A stretch of 64,000 nt of DNA, from NCBI GenBank assembly GCA_033439295.1, contig JAVTLE010000011.1:62082-126081 (forward strand). The letters are read 5' to 3'. Below, piece by piece: positions 1 to 13,446 of this stretch. Below the pieces are notes generated by a model. The model was not told where the DNA came from and searched no databases. It worked only from the letters and a program-made list of their open reading frames with translations. A program made the translations under genes and the position numbers. The first letter of the stretch is position 1. Each line of letters starts with the position of its first letter. Source of the DNA: Deuterostichococcus epilithicus (taxonomy: Eukaryota; Chlorophyta; Trebouxiophyceae; Prasiolales; Stichococcaceae).

Positions 1-614
1 TGCGAGATGACAAGGCAATGCTTCTGCATTGCAGTCGATCGGCCAATGCTTTCCACTCAACCCAGTGTTATCCGCACGTCGTCCGGGTTCCTGGTTGCCC
101 AGAGCACAGCAGCACCTTCGCGGGCTGTGGTTTCCGCGACTCCGCATCTTCGTCGTCCTCGTCCAAGTCGTCCATCTCTGAGCCGTCATATGAGAACGAC
201 AGCTCGTCGGCCGCCTTGCCAAAGGCGTCCGCTTCGCCGCCAGCCGCGACGCCGCCGCTGTTGCTGCGCGCAGCCGGAGGTGCTGCTGCTGGCGGCCCTG
301 GTTCGCACAGAGAGCTTCCCGGGTCAGGGTAACATGCGTGTTGCAGGGACATACGCCCCCAAGTGCGCTGCATGCCGCAGTGCGTGCTAGTCGCTTGGTC
401 TCGAAAACCAGCAGTCTGCGCGACGCAGACAAGCACCGCAGCCCCAGCGGCCACACAACGCAAGAGTCGCAAGACATGGTTACGCCGAGGCGACGCCAGC
501 ACAGTTTCTGGCGGGGTGCAAGACTGTTGCCGGAAGCTCACTTGCGCGACCAGCTGCTGCTGCGTCTAATCCAAGCTCCTCTTGCGCCTCATGCACCACG
601 CCATCCTCAGCCAT
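1..614 (-). CDS. Unidentified acidic protein, 5' end only (runs off left edge)
   Basis: I do not recognise the family. Exon 1 is 542-614, starting with the ATG complementary to 612-614 and ending at a gtgagc donor. Exon 2 is 116-297, entered after a CAG acceptor and leaving at AAG|gtgctg. The phases agree (one base carried over). The joined N-terminus starts MAEDGVVHEAQEELG, then has an Ala/Pro/Gly-rich stretch, then a strongly acidic run (motif MDDLDEDDEDAE) followed by SRKPQPAK. The acidic, Ser-containing stretch suggests a nuclear or phosphorylated regulatory protein, but that is only inference. The rest lies left of the window. It is divergent from PCNA, with about 650 bp between the start codons. 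Confidence 0.5.
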
Positions 615-1265
615 GGCGCCTGAGCTGCTGCGACAGCCCCTCTCTGATCGTGTGTGTGGGGCAGCTGAAGCCAATAAGCCGTCTGCTCAGGCCCGTGCCG
701 TGATCCACATCGTTTGCAAAGCCTCAGCTGCCTGCACACCGATCAATCTGCCTGCACTGCTCAGCGAGAGCGCCTGCAAAGCGCGGACTGTGCTTGCACT
801 CCCGGTTTTTCAGGCCAACGGCCAGCCGCCGTGATGGAGACACGAGACCGGCGCGACGCTTTACGACGCGGTTGGCTTGAGCGGGACTGGCAGCTATGCA
901 GCGGCTCAGTGCCTGAGTCTGCGAAAGCGGATTGATGTCGCCTCACTGGGTTGCAGGTGCTACTTACCGGTACTGTGCCAGGGTAGGGTTTAACGCAGAC
1001 ACGCGCATGTGTATGGCGAATAACGGTGTGAATGCATGTTTGAATGCGCACTGCCCGTGTGCCCATTTCCCATTGCAGTCCTACACCCACCATTGCTGCT
1101 CCTGCACGGCTGCCGTCGCTGCCCCTGGCCGCCCTGCTCTGCTGTCACAGCCCGCCGGCATCCGGTTTGGAGGCCTCGACTCGCAGCACAGCACACAACG
1201 CACGGACGCCGCACAAAGCGTCGGGAACGGCCGCAGCCCCGCGCAGTTAGCCTCCTCGCAACAAG
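615..1265. promoter_or_regulatory. Shared divergent spacer between left-edge gene and PCNA
   Basis: This 651-bp spacer separates two start codons facing away from each other, so it probably holds both promoters and the 5' UTRs. I saw no clear TATA box and no perfect E2F site. A polypyrimidine run ending in a CAG near 1078 could be the 3' end of a 5'-UTR intron of PCNA. The part from about 1030 onward is duplicated upstream of the second, partial PCNA copy (from about 4583). Confidence 0.4.
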
Positions 1266-3982
<2,717 letters not shown>

Positions 3983-4582
3983 ACAGCCATCATCGCGTGG
4001 CAGCAATGAGCCAGCGGCAGGGAGCATACAGATGCCCCAAGCGGCAGCAGTGCTCACATCATCACAAGCAACATTGCCGGCCATTTCTGTTTGCACTGGT
4101 TTCTGTTGTGTAGCATCTGTTGTGTAGCAAGAACCTTTTGCGAAATACGGCTGCAGCTTCTGGTCCTGAACTTCCGGTGAGTACCGGCAAGTACCGGTTC
4201 TCTACCTGCACTGTTGGCTGTGGTTAGCTGGTCACTACGCAGCGACTTTAAACTATCAAACTTCAACTTTTTGATTCCAGAAGTCACCAGGGTTGGCGAC
4301 CCAGAGCTCAAACCCTGCACTGGACCTTCGATGCTGCCTGCCAGCGATGCCGTGCAAATGATGAACTTGCTTGCATCAGCAGTCCTGCCCTGCAGCTGAC
4401 ATGGTTCACCAGTCGCAATCTCATAAGGCAGCGGCGGCTGAAGTAATGCTTATCTGAAATTACTTAATCTCCATTCCAGTTGGCACACCAGCACTTGCCG
4501 TGGACACGAAACTTGCACAAAACGTGTATGTGGACAACGCTGCCATCCCAGACGACAAGCTGAACTAACAGAATATCACGAT
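3983..4582. other. PCNA 3' region / intergenic
   Basis: No gene recognised. The stretch contains a small direct repeat (ctgttgtgtagca, around 4102-4131) and two gtaccgg repeats near 4185-4197. A 60-codon open frame at 4214-4399 has no family resemblance and no splice context, so I treat it as non-coding. Confidence 0.4.
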
Positions 4583-5217
4583 TTGAATGCATGTTCGACT
4601 GCAAGCTCTTGTCCATGAATAGTTCCTGATGCGGTCCGACGACCGACACTCACCACATACCATCGCTGCTCCTGCACAGCTACCATTCCTGCCCCTGCTG
4701 CCCTGCTCTGCTGCCACAGCGGCGCGCCGGCATCCGGTTCTGACTGCGACTCGCAGCAGTGGGCACTGCCTCAGCTTGCAGCGCAGCGCAGCACGCACGG
4801 ACGCCGCACACAGCGTCAGGAATGGCCGTGGACAGCGCGCAGATGCCTCCATCGCACGCAACAACATGGTTTTTGAAGCACATCTGACCCAGGGCCGGCT
4901 GTTCAAGCAGGTGGGCAGCGCAGACTGCGCAGTCCATCTCTGCGTGGAAGACGCGACGCAAACCCTGCTGGGAGCATGCACTGACGACTGACCCAGCCAT
5001 TGGCCGCAGGTGCTCGAGGCCATCAAGGACCTGGTGACAGCGGCAAATGTCCACCGCTTCTCGGCCATATTTGCGCTGCAGGTGATGAACAGCTCGCACG
5101 TTAGTCTGCTGGCGCCGCTGTTGTTGCGAGCCGCTGGCTTCGAGCATTACCGCTGCGATTGGTCACTCAGCAGCATGGGCATGCACCTGGGCAACATGGC
5201 CGTGCAGATGCTGAAGG
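4583..5217 (+). repeat. Segmental duplicate of PCNA 5' region (source about 1028-1590)
   Basis: This block parallels 1028-1590 in order: a tgaatgcatgtt sequence, a ctgctcctgcac-rich leader, a gccctgctctgctg segment, a region of gcacggacgccgcaca, then exon 1, intron 1 and exon 2 of PCNA. Divergence is substantial (many substitutions plus indels in the leader), so the copy is not recent. Downstream PCNA exons 3-7 are not present. Confidence 0.85.
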
Positions 5218-5348
5218 TGCGTCGGCAGCGCGGTTTCCGCTGCCGCTGCTGCTCCTGCCTCAGCTCCCCGCCAGCTCCACGCCCTCGTGGTCACTTGAAA
5301 TTGCAACATGTGAAGGTGCGCCGGCCTGCGGGCCGCGCCCATTGCTGA
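4866..5348 (+). pseudogene. Partial PCNA duplicate (exons 1-2 only); possibly expressed as a truncated protein
   Basis: Exon 1 is 4866-4910 (MVFEAHLTQGRLFKQ, gtgggc donor) and exon 2 starts at 5010 ([13 protein letters not shown]...). The exon-2 frame continues through the position of the original donor (after 5216) to a stop at 5346-5348, so a product of roughly 125 aa, covering about the first third of PCNA (first half of the N-terminal lobe), is possible. Relative to PCNA there are several replacements at conserved sites (MDSSHVSL has become [15 protein letters not shown] has become YRCDWSL). All four length differences inside the exons are exact codon insertions, and no stop interrupts the copy. 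Exons for the connector and second lobe are missing, so it cannot form a normal clamp subunit. TGTAA motifs, the common green-algal polyadenylation signal, occur at 5451-5455 and 5516-5520. I call it a pseudogene because most of the protein is absent. Confidence 0.75.
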
Positions 5349-5727
5349 TCCAGCCAGCCTCCACCCTCCAGTAGGTTGCTGGTGCTGAGGCTGGCTGTGC
5401 GCACAACCATGATATTGTGAAGCTTGGCGCAGAGCCGCCAAGTAGGTACATGTAAACTGCTGCACCTGCTGTCGGATAGATACCGCTTGCTAGCCTCTGT
5501 ATATATGTAATACCACCACCCTTCAATGGGAACTGTCATGGCACGTGTCCTGCAACTTCGAGGTTCGAGCTGGTGAACCCGCAGACAGCATAAAGCACTC
5601 GCTTTCGTTGTGACAGTGCTGGCGAGAAGCACCATACATACATCAGCTCCTCGCTGCAAGTACGGCCGCCGTGCCTCCTTCTTGAGGTCCGCTGCCACGG
5701 TTGTTGGCGGCAATTGATAAGGTGCTG
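5349..5727. other. Intergenic, upstream of FkbM gene
   Basis: No gene recognised. It holds two TGTAA motifs that could end a transcript of the partial PCNA copy, a short AT-rich stretch (tatatatgtaatacc near 5507-5523), and presumably the promoter of the next gene. Confidence 0.35.
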
Positions 5728-8624
5728 ATGAGGGCCATGGCTGCATTTCGGCGCATGGCCAGACCAGGCATCATCGCAACAAAAGAATGGATCTTGACCC
5801 TGCTGAAGGTCCTGATACTGCTCCTGATGACAGCAGTGGCTGTCAGATGGGCTCTCGACAAGCGAAGCTTCCTTGCCCCCATGCAGCAGGTCGCACCATA
5901 ATTTCTGACACATCACTTCGTTTCAATGCGGCATGGCGGATATTCTTCAATTGTCAGGCAGTGCTGTCTGTCCATAACCGTGCTTTCCAATGCCTGTACG
6001 TATTTGAGGACCGCACCATAACGAGCATCAAGCAAGTTTCATCAGACAGGCGCAGAGTCCTGCAGACTGCAGCTGTGCTCACACTTACATACCTGCTGCA
6101 GGTGAGGCGCCACCGTGTCGATGCATTACCCATATATAGTTCTGATGCGGGCGCATTTTGGATGTGCAGGCCACAGACAACATCGAGGCCTCCATAGTGC
6201 GGCCGTCAAAACTGCCGCCACAGCCGCGGCTGGCCGCTCCAGAGGATGTGCCGGGCGTGAAGGGCGGCGGCGGCCCACCCCCGGCACATTGTCTGCCGAG
6301 CACCCCAGGGGCATTCAGTCAGTATGGTGCGCATCCGGAGGCGATCACTGCATGACACGGCGGTGGCATGAGGCCTGATGCTCAGTGCTCTGAGCTGTGA
6401 CGAGGGGAGCATGCCTGCTGATGTTGTGACCCAAGAAGCCGCATTGCAAGGGATGCATGGATGAAGCAACTAGGACAACCAATGGCGGCATGTGATGTGC
6501 TGGGATGCAGGCGAGGATGAGTATGCATGGAGGTGGGCAGACTCGACTGCTTGCCTGGTCGCTGCGTTGGCAGTCTGGCTCCATGTGCACATCTGCTCTA
6601 TCTGCTCACGATTGCAAGATTGCTGTGCTGCAACGGTAAGCACGCAGAAGAGAAAAATTTGCAGCCTGCAGCGCAGGCACTTCTTCTACGGCAAGCAGAA
6701 CGGTTTGTTCCTGGAAATGGGAGGCTACAACGGCTGCACCTTCTCAAACACGCTCATGTTGGAGGTCGGCGCCGGCTGGACGGTGAGTTTGCACAGATGA
6801 GTCATGCTGCCCCATTGCATCATGGCGCGCCAGAGCGCTGCCGCTTCGGGCAAGGCTCGTCTCGACATTGCCTGTTGGCACCAAGGCTCAACAGAGTGCA
6901 GGCCCGTCTGCAAAACACACAGCAGCTAGACACACATGCACTGCCGCATACGGCAAAGGAAAGAAAGTTGCATTCCTCAACGATGCTTTTGCAGCCAACT
7001 TATAACCTGCAGGGCATCTTGGTGGAGGCATCATCCGCTAATTTTGATGCCATGGCGGCGGCGCGGCCTGCGGCCACGTGCGTGCGCGCGGCCGCCTGCG
7101 GCACCAGCAGGACCGTCCACTTCCTGGAGTCAGGTCCTCAACCTCAAGTTTGCGTTATCTATGGTCCATCACAGCGCAACAGCGAGCCTCATACATAAGG
7201 ACCTCTGGAGTAGGGTGCCGACTGTTGACGAGGGTTTTCTCCACCTGCCCAGGGGTGAGCACGCAGTCATTTACCTGTGAACACAGTATATACCGTGTTG
7301 GCACAGTCACTCCATTCCGCGCCACGCAGGCGCCGTCGGCGGCATCATCGAGACCATGACGCCAGACTTCCGTCGGCGGTGGCACCCGCACGTGGACGCA
7401 ATGCCTCAGCAAACCGTCCGCTGTCTCGCCCTCAGGAGCGCAGCTGTCTCGACCTCAACATGCAGCCTCAGGGCATAAGCACCACCAGGCTGGTGCAGCA
7501 TTGATTGGCCATTGCTCAAAGATCTCGGCCACCCGCCGGGCCGCGGCGTGCACAGCGCTGCGGAAACCCGCCATGACATGCAAATTGAAGTCTACCGTAA
7601 TGCTGTGCTGCTGCATGAACGCAGCTGCAAGTCACGCAGGGCAGCAGCTGGCTAACGAGCCGACTGCAGGTCACCGTACGATGCGCTGGAATGTTGGCAT
7701 GCAGCCTGTCATTCCCATCAGGGATCATGACGCCTGCTTCCTGCTGCCGCCGCAGGGACCTGATGCGCCACCTGCGGGTGCGCCACATCGACTTTTGGAG
7801 CCTAGACGTCGAAGGCGCCGAGCTCTCGGTTCTGCAAACGTTCGATTTTCGACAGGTGCACCTTGAGTTGCGGCAAGTGCCCATCGAGCGGCCCCTCTGC
7901 TGGCGCGACTCTCTTTTCGATACCTGCTTCCTGAATGACCCAAGTGCCGACCTGCCCAGCAATCGTCCGTAGTCCGAGGCGATGGGTTGCCCTGCAGCTG
8001 GCTCTTGCATCAAGCCCAACATTGGCGCCTCGCGGCGCCATACCCTTATCGTAACTTCTGCTTGCAACCTACATTTGCAAATGTGATGGACACCTCAGTC
8101 ACTGTGGCGACAGTCGACCCGCCACACCCTTGCTCCTGCGGACAGTATTCCTTTCGTCATGTCAAAGGTGACTGTGGATGTGCTGGTGGTCGAGACTGAC
8201 GCGGAGGCGGACTTTCAGGACGTGGCGCAGCTGCTACAACACGGCGGCCTCCGCAAATTCGAGCGGCAGGTGAGGGCGGCTCCTCTGGAGCAGATGCAAT
8301 GCCAGGTACCCTTTGCGAGACTTAGGAGTAGAAGGGAAAGCCAGGAGAAAATCTCGCTCCCAGCCTGCTTGTCCACGCTGTAGTCATTGCATTTGACACT
8401 GCATGCAGTTGTGCAAAATCTCCAAGCAGCCTTGACATACAGGACTTGAATATTGTTTCTGCACAACTAGCAGTGAACGGCCTGCGAATCGTAAGCATTA
8501 TACTTGTCTGCGCCGCCTAGCATGCTCCTCCTCTGACCCGTGACCCGTTGTTTGCATGCAGAGCAACAACACCTGGTTCGTGAGAGACGGCTTCATTGCC
8601 TCGGCTGCGCCGGCACAGCCATGA
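5728..8624 (+). CDS. FkbM-family (Methyltransf_21) methyltransferase, membrane-anchored
   Basis: This is a probable S-adenosylmethionine-dependent methyltransferase of the FkbM / Star-like group, members of which often O-methylate sugars. Supported exons: 5728-5889, 6170-6326, 6511-6532 (22 nt), 6677-6782, 7013-7133, one starting at 7330, 7756-7855, 8168-8269 and 8562-8624. The start is the first ATG in the exon-1 frame. The N-terminus has a hydrophobic segment (LLKVLILLLMTAVAV), so a type II Golgi or ER anchor is likely. Family motifs in order: HFFYGKQNGLFLEMGGYNG (AdoMet-binding region), ILVEASSANF, SGAVGGIIETM, HIDFWSLDVEGAELSVLQ, VDVLVVETD and the terminal NTWFVRDGFIASAAP. The donor of the exon starting at 7330 is unclear. 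Neighbouring genes give no pathway hint; algal glycan methylation is a guess. Confidence 0.85.
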
Positions 8625-9176
8625 ACCGCCAGATATCTTGTCTTGTGACCAGGTTGCCTGAGTGGGATCTGATGAAGAGCCAGACGGATATAAGGCTGGG
8701 GAACTTGCCTGTCACCTTCATGTCAGGTTGCACCTGGGGGACCCGACCATGCTATGCTCGTCGTGTCCAACTACGACATTTCGAATGCCCAGCGGGATCC
8801 GTCTCTTGCACTCGTTGGCCTAAGTTCACAGCAATCAAGCCCTGCCCCAAACCATGCTGACGAAGTTAATTTGAAAGTTGCTGCAGGTCGCACGTCACAC
8901 TTCCTGTACCGCAGTTTCCCCTCTGCACCCTGTCATGAGTGCGACATCTAGTCAATGGCTGCTCCAGGTGGCTGTAGCTGTGCCGCCTGCCCGCAGGCCA
9001 CCTTCTGAGCACCATGCACGTACTGACCAGCAGGTCAACAGCCGCCGCCGCCGCCGCCGCTGCCGGCGCCACTAATGGAAGCAGCCGCCGCCATCTGGGC
9101 TGAAGCCGCCGAGGGGCAATCGCCGTGCCGCTGCCGCTGCAGGACGCCGGTCGTCTCGCAGTGCACCGCAGCCCCC
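8625..9176. other. Convergent 3' spacer (FkbM gene and SUMO protease)
   Basis: Both flanking genes end here, so this is mostly 3' UTR. It contains a (gcc)n trinucleotide run around 9041-9063. No gene seen. Confidence 0.45.
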
Positions 9177-12100
9177 TCAGGCAATGGCGCCGGCCATGAT
9201 GTCGGCCGTGACCTTGACGCGCAGGCTGGGCAGGTCGCCCTGGCTGAACGGCGGCGGCGTCAGCTCCACACCCCGCCCCGCCGCGTCCGCGAACTGTGGA
9301 TGCACACGGCGCAGCGCCATGAGGTGGCAAGCAACCGGACGCAGGCTTGCGTGCACATACACATGCATATACGAGACCAGGCTGCAGCGGCTGCGCTCTG
9401 TCGTTGTTGCAAGAGGGCGTCCAGACGCCTTGACGGCCCCCCAGTGCGTGATCTCACCAGGTCTCGAGCCCAACAACACTGCCCAACTCACCGCCAGCTG
9501 CCCGCTGCAGGCAGCGGACTTCGGCAGGAGAACCGCAGCAGCCCTCGACGGCACGATCAAACAACAGGACATCATGCCTGTGCATTGTGACACGAACAAA
9601 CGGGGAAGGTGCCACGCCTGCAGCGCGAACACGCCGCAGTCCCAGCCGTTCTGCTGGCGCGGGATGGAGCGCTCGTAGCGGCGCGGCCAGGTGGCTGTGT
9701 CCACGACCTGCTGCCGCTTGTTCTGGTACTCGTCCGCCGCCCACCGCGCCAGCGCCTCCACCACCTCCGGCTGCCGGCCCTGTAGGGAAAATTCTTCGAC
9801 AGCACCGTCAGCACACGACCGTTCCAGGAGCCACTGACTTGGGTGGTGAAGCGGGGTGCCGCGCCGGCAAATGCAACACCTCCTCTGGCTCTTGGCTTCC
9901 GTCCCTTCGTGCCAACACAAGCGCTGCCGTATCAGAGTCACCAGCAGGGAGACCGGTTGCTTGCTTATACAGGCAAGCTGGTGCGAAGTTGACCTTTCTG
10001 TTGATCGTTCAGTTCCTCTGCACTTTTTGCTCAGTTCCTCCAGAGTTCCGCTGGAGCGAGGTCTTGTTTCACCAGCAGGGAGCTCATAGCAGCAGGTGCC
10101 CAGCAGTCGCTCGACGATGAACCAGTTTCGTTCTTGTGTAACGTTTTGCGTCAACATCGCCGCACCAGCAGGAACAGCCGTGGCAGCAGATGGAGCAGCG
10201 CATGCTTGCATATGCAGCTTGCAGCTGTTCCGGGGAGGATCGTGTTTGTGAAAAAACACAAGGGTTCCAGTCTCTCAAGGGCCCATCTCTCAGCAGCAGG
10301 GAGTCGCAGCAGCACACAGGGCAGCGCTTGCACGTGGAATCAGGATCACACAGTTGTATCCATGATTGCTCCATGACACGCTACCTCCAAGTGTTTTCAG
10401 GGTGTTGCCGCCCACCAGCAGGGAGTCATGGCAGATGGCGCAGCATTCGCCAGGGGCCGTCTCGCTGCGCTCTGAATGTGCTCAGGAAAAGCATCTGGGC
10501 CAGGAGTCGCTGCCCACCAGCAGGGAGTCGAAGTAGAAGATGACCTTGCGCTGCAGGTCGACCACCGCGCATGTCCAGTGCGCCCCTAGGTGCACCTGTC
10601 ATGCACGTCAGAGAGACGCGCTGCGTCATTGAGACGTTCCGTCACCATGCCAATCGTCATACGTCACCACGACTGTTCGTCATGGCGGCTCTGGTCTGGT
10701 TTGCTCTGCTCTGCTGTGTTCTGTGCTGTGCTGTGCTGCGCTGTGCTGTGCTGTTTTTTGTGAAAAAAGGAGAACTGCCGTTGGAGAAAGGAAACCAGCC
10801 CTTGAAGTGACCCGCGAGCGCACACACAGTGCATGCAGAGTCAGCGGGGCAGCGCACCGGGATGACGATGCGGTCGCAGTCGAGCACGGACTTTGAGGCC
10901 TGCCCGGTGCGCGCCAGCCGCTTCTCCAGCGTCCACCGCCGCACCTCGTCGTAATTGTACTTCCCCTTGTCCCTGCGGGGATTAGACATTCAACATCTCG
11001 TCGCCTCCTGGAGGTCAACGCAGGACAAGGAGCGACAGCAGGTTGGACAGGGCAAACCCGCACGCGAGGCAGGAGGACAGCGGAAGTGGCCAGCGCCAGA
11101 TATCGGCAGCAGCGCGCCCATAAACTTGAGCATGTTGAGGCGGAGGCGCGGCAGCAGCAGCCGCCGCCTTTCCAGACCGGCTGGGCGTCGGCGGAGGCGC
11201 ACCGCACTAGCTTGTTGACGAAGAAGGAGTTGAAGAAGTGGCACTTTGGGCCCAGTCCCCGCCGCCGCCGCTCTGTGTCGCGGTCCTGCGTCAGCGAAAG
11301 AAACAACATATGACGAGCTTCCACTCGAGCTATATCATGGAGCTGACACCACTTCACGAACCAGCCCATCCATCCCCGGCAGTGCACAGCAGCATCTGCA
11401 TCAGGTTCGAGCGACATGGCGCAGCCTACGGTATGGCAGGGGGCGGATGTTAGCACACAGTCGTGGTGCAGCTGGTAGCACCTGCAGCATGGCCATGTAG
11501 AAGTTGATGACCTCGTCGTTGAGCCAGCCGCGGCGCTCCATGCAGCGGATCTCCAGACGCCGGATGTCGATGTTCGCCCAGCCATGGCTCACCAGCAGCT
11601 GCGCGCAAAGTCGCAAGGAACTTGAGGAGCCAGCAGCCTCCTGCTGCACATCAGCAGGTATGCCCCATCCACAACTGGCTGGCTGTGGAGGGAGCAGAGA
11701 CCATGGGAAATGTGGACGATCGAGAGGAATGACACGATGCCTCAGTGGTACCCGATAAGAGTGCAAAAGGCACTGGCAAGAGGGGCTGGCGAAAGGCACA
11801 TACCTCCTTTTCGGGCCCTGCGGCGAGCGCCTGCTGGTACAGCCGCCGCTGCGCCGCCGTCAGCGGCTTCATCCAGCGGCCGGACTCCTCGTCGTCGTCA
11901 TCCTCCTCCTCGTCGTCGCTCAGGCCCGCCCCCTCCAGCGCGCTGCTGAGCGCCTCTTCCTCGCTGCGGGTGAGAAAAGTAGGCAGCGTCAAGGCCAGGG
12001 TCCTGCGCCAGGACTGTGTGTCCGCACTGTTGCGGCCGGCGCTGCAGGTTGACGCGTCTCCGGGCTCACTGCGGCCTGTGGCCGCCTGCCACCCTGGCCG

Positions 12101-13415
12101 ACACCTCTGACGGCGCCCTGGGGAAGCCCCGAGCACACTGGATCTGCGTGCATAGCTGTGGCCGCCGCTCGTGGCATGCGGCAGACAGCGGCAGCACATG
12201 ATCTGGTCCTACAAGCTTTGCATCCGGCCAGGGGTGGGTCTGCGCTGCACCGCGCCAGCGGCAACTCGAAGCGGTCTGCGACCTGCAGCTCTGGCGGAGG
12301 TGGTTTCAGCCCTGTCGTCATGCAGGGGGCGGGGGGCGCACTGGGTGCTTGCGTCGCCCTCGGAGCTCTGCGCTGGCGCAGCCGAGTCCGGCGCCGCCGC
12401 CGCCTCATCGTCGCTGCTGCTGAGCAGGTCGACAACGTCGTCCGCTGGCCGCGGCTGCGGCGGCGGCGGCCGCGGCGGCGGCTGGCGCTGCGCGGCGGGC
12501 GGCGGCAACGGCCTGGGCGGCGCCTCTGCTGGCCTGCGGCAGCAACCGAGCCGAATTGCGTTCAGCAGGCGAGCGGATCCTGCAAGACAGTTCTGCGTGC
12601 TCGGCTGATTTGGCTGAGTGCACGTCGTGCTCCGAGTTCCGTACGGATCACAATGCTGCCGTACCAGGTCATCCGCCAAGGTTTAAGCACGGGAGATTCC
12701 GGCTTGGGATACTTGGGTTTGAGTTTTACCGTGAAATCACTAGCCAGAGGAACGAAAGCACTGCCTGCCATGATGACGACATGTACGCCTATGCGCCAAG
12801 CAAAGGTGGCACCTGGGCCCCAGCTGCTCAGCGCACTCGGCGGCGAGCCCTGCCGGCAGCAGTACTGCGGCAGGTCCTCGACCGACGAGCGCCCTCTCTG
12901 TGCGCCGCAGCAGGCTGCGCAGCCTCGGGCCCTGCGGGTCTGTCAGTGCCGCCAGCTTGGCGGCGGCCGCCTTTGCGAGGTCATCCCGCTGCGACTTGAC
13001 CTGCAGCGCCCACAGGCTCTTTGTGTCGAGACTGTGTTGCGGGCCGTCGTCCGCTCCAGTAAAGGAAGCCGGCGGCAACCCGCCGCAAAGCCTGTTTGGC
13101 CCAACCTTGAACAGCGGGTTTTGCGGGGCGCAATGCAGTCGACCGTCTTCATGATCGCAGCTGCCTGGCCAGGCTGCATGCTTGCAAGGATGAATACAAT
13201 CAGACCGCCTCGCCCGCGCACCGCATCGCGGTGCTGCCGCTCCAGGGTGTCTCGTGCCACCTCGTAAGCGGGCGCCAGATAGTGCGATGCGGTGCAAGTT
13301 GCCAGCTCCGAGAAGAAGCGGGGCAGGTCCGACAGCGCGCCGCCGCCGCCGCCGCTGCCGCCGCCGCCGCCGCCGACGCCGCCGCCGCTGCCGCACTCAC
13401 CGCTGAGGTTTCTGC

Positions 13416-13446
<31 letters not shown>

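Noticed and set aside
5536-5916. Minus-strand frame opposite FkbM exon 1.
   Set aside because: No family resemblance, and the plus strand codes a membrane anchor joined in phase to the FkbM exons.
9041-9065. GCC repeat considered as a coding Ala/Gly tract.
   Set aside because: It lies beyond the stop codons of both converging genes, so it is UTR or spacer sequence.
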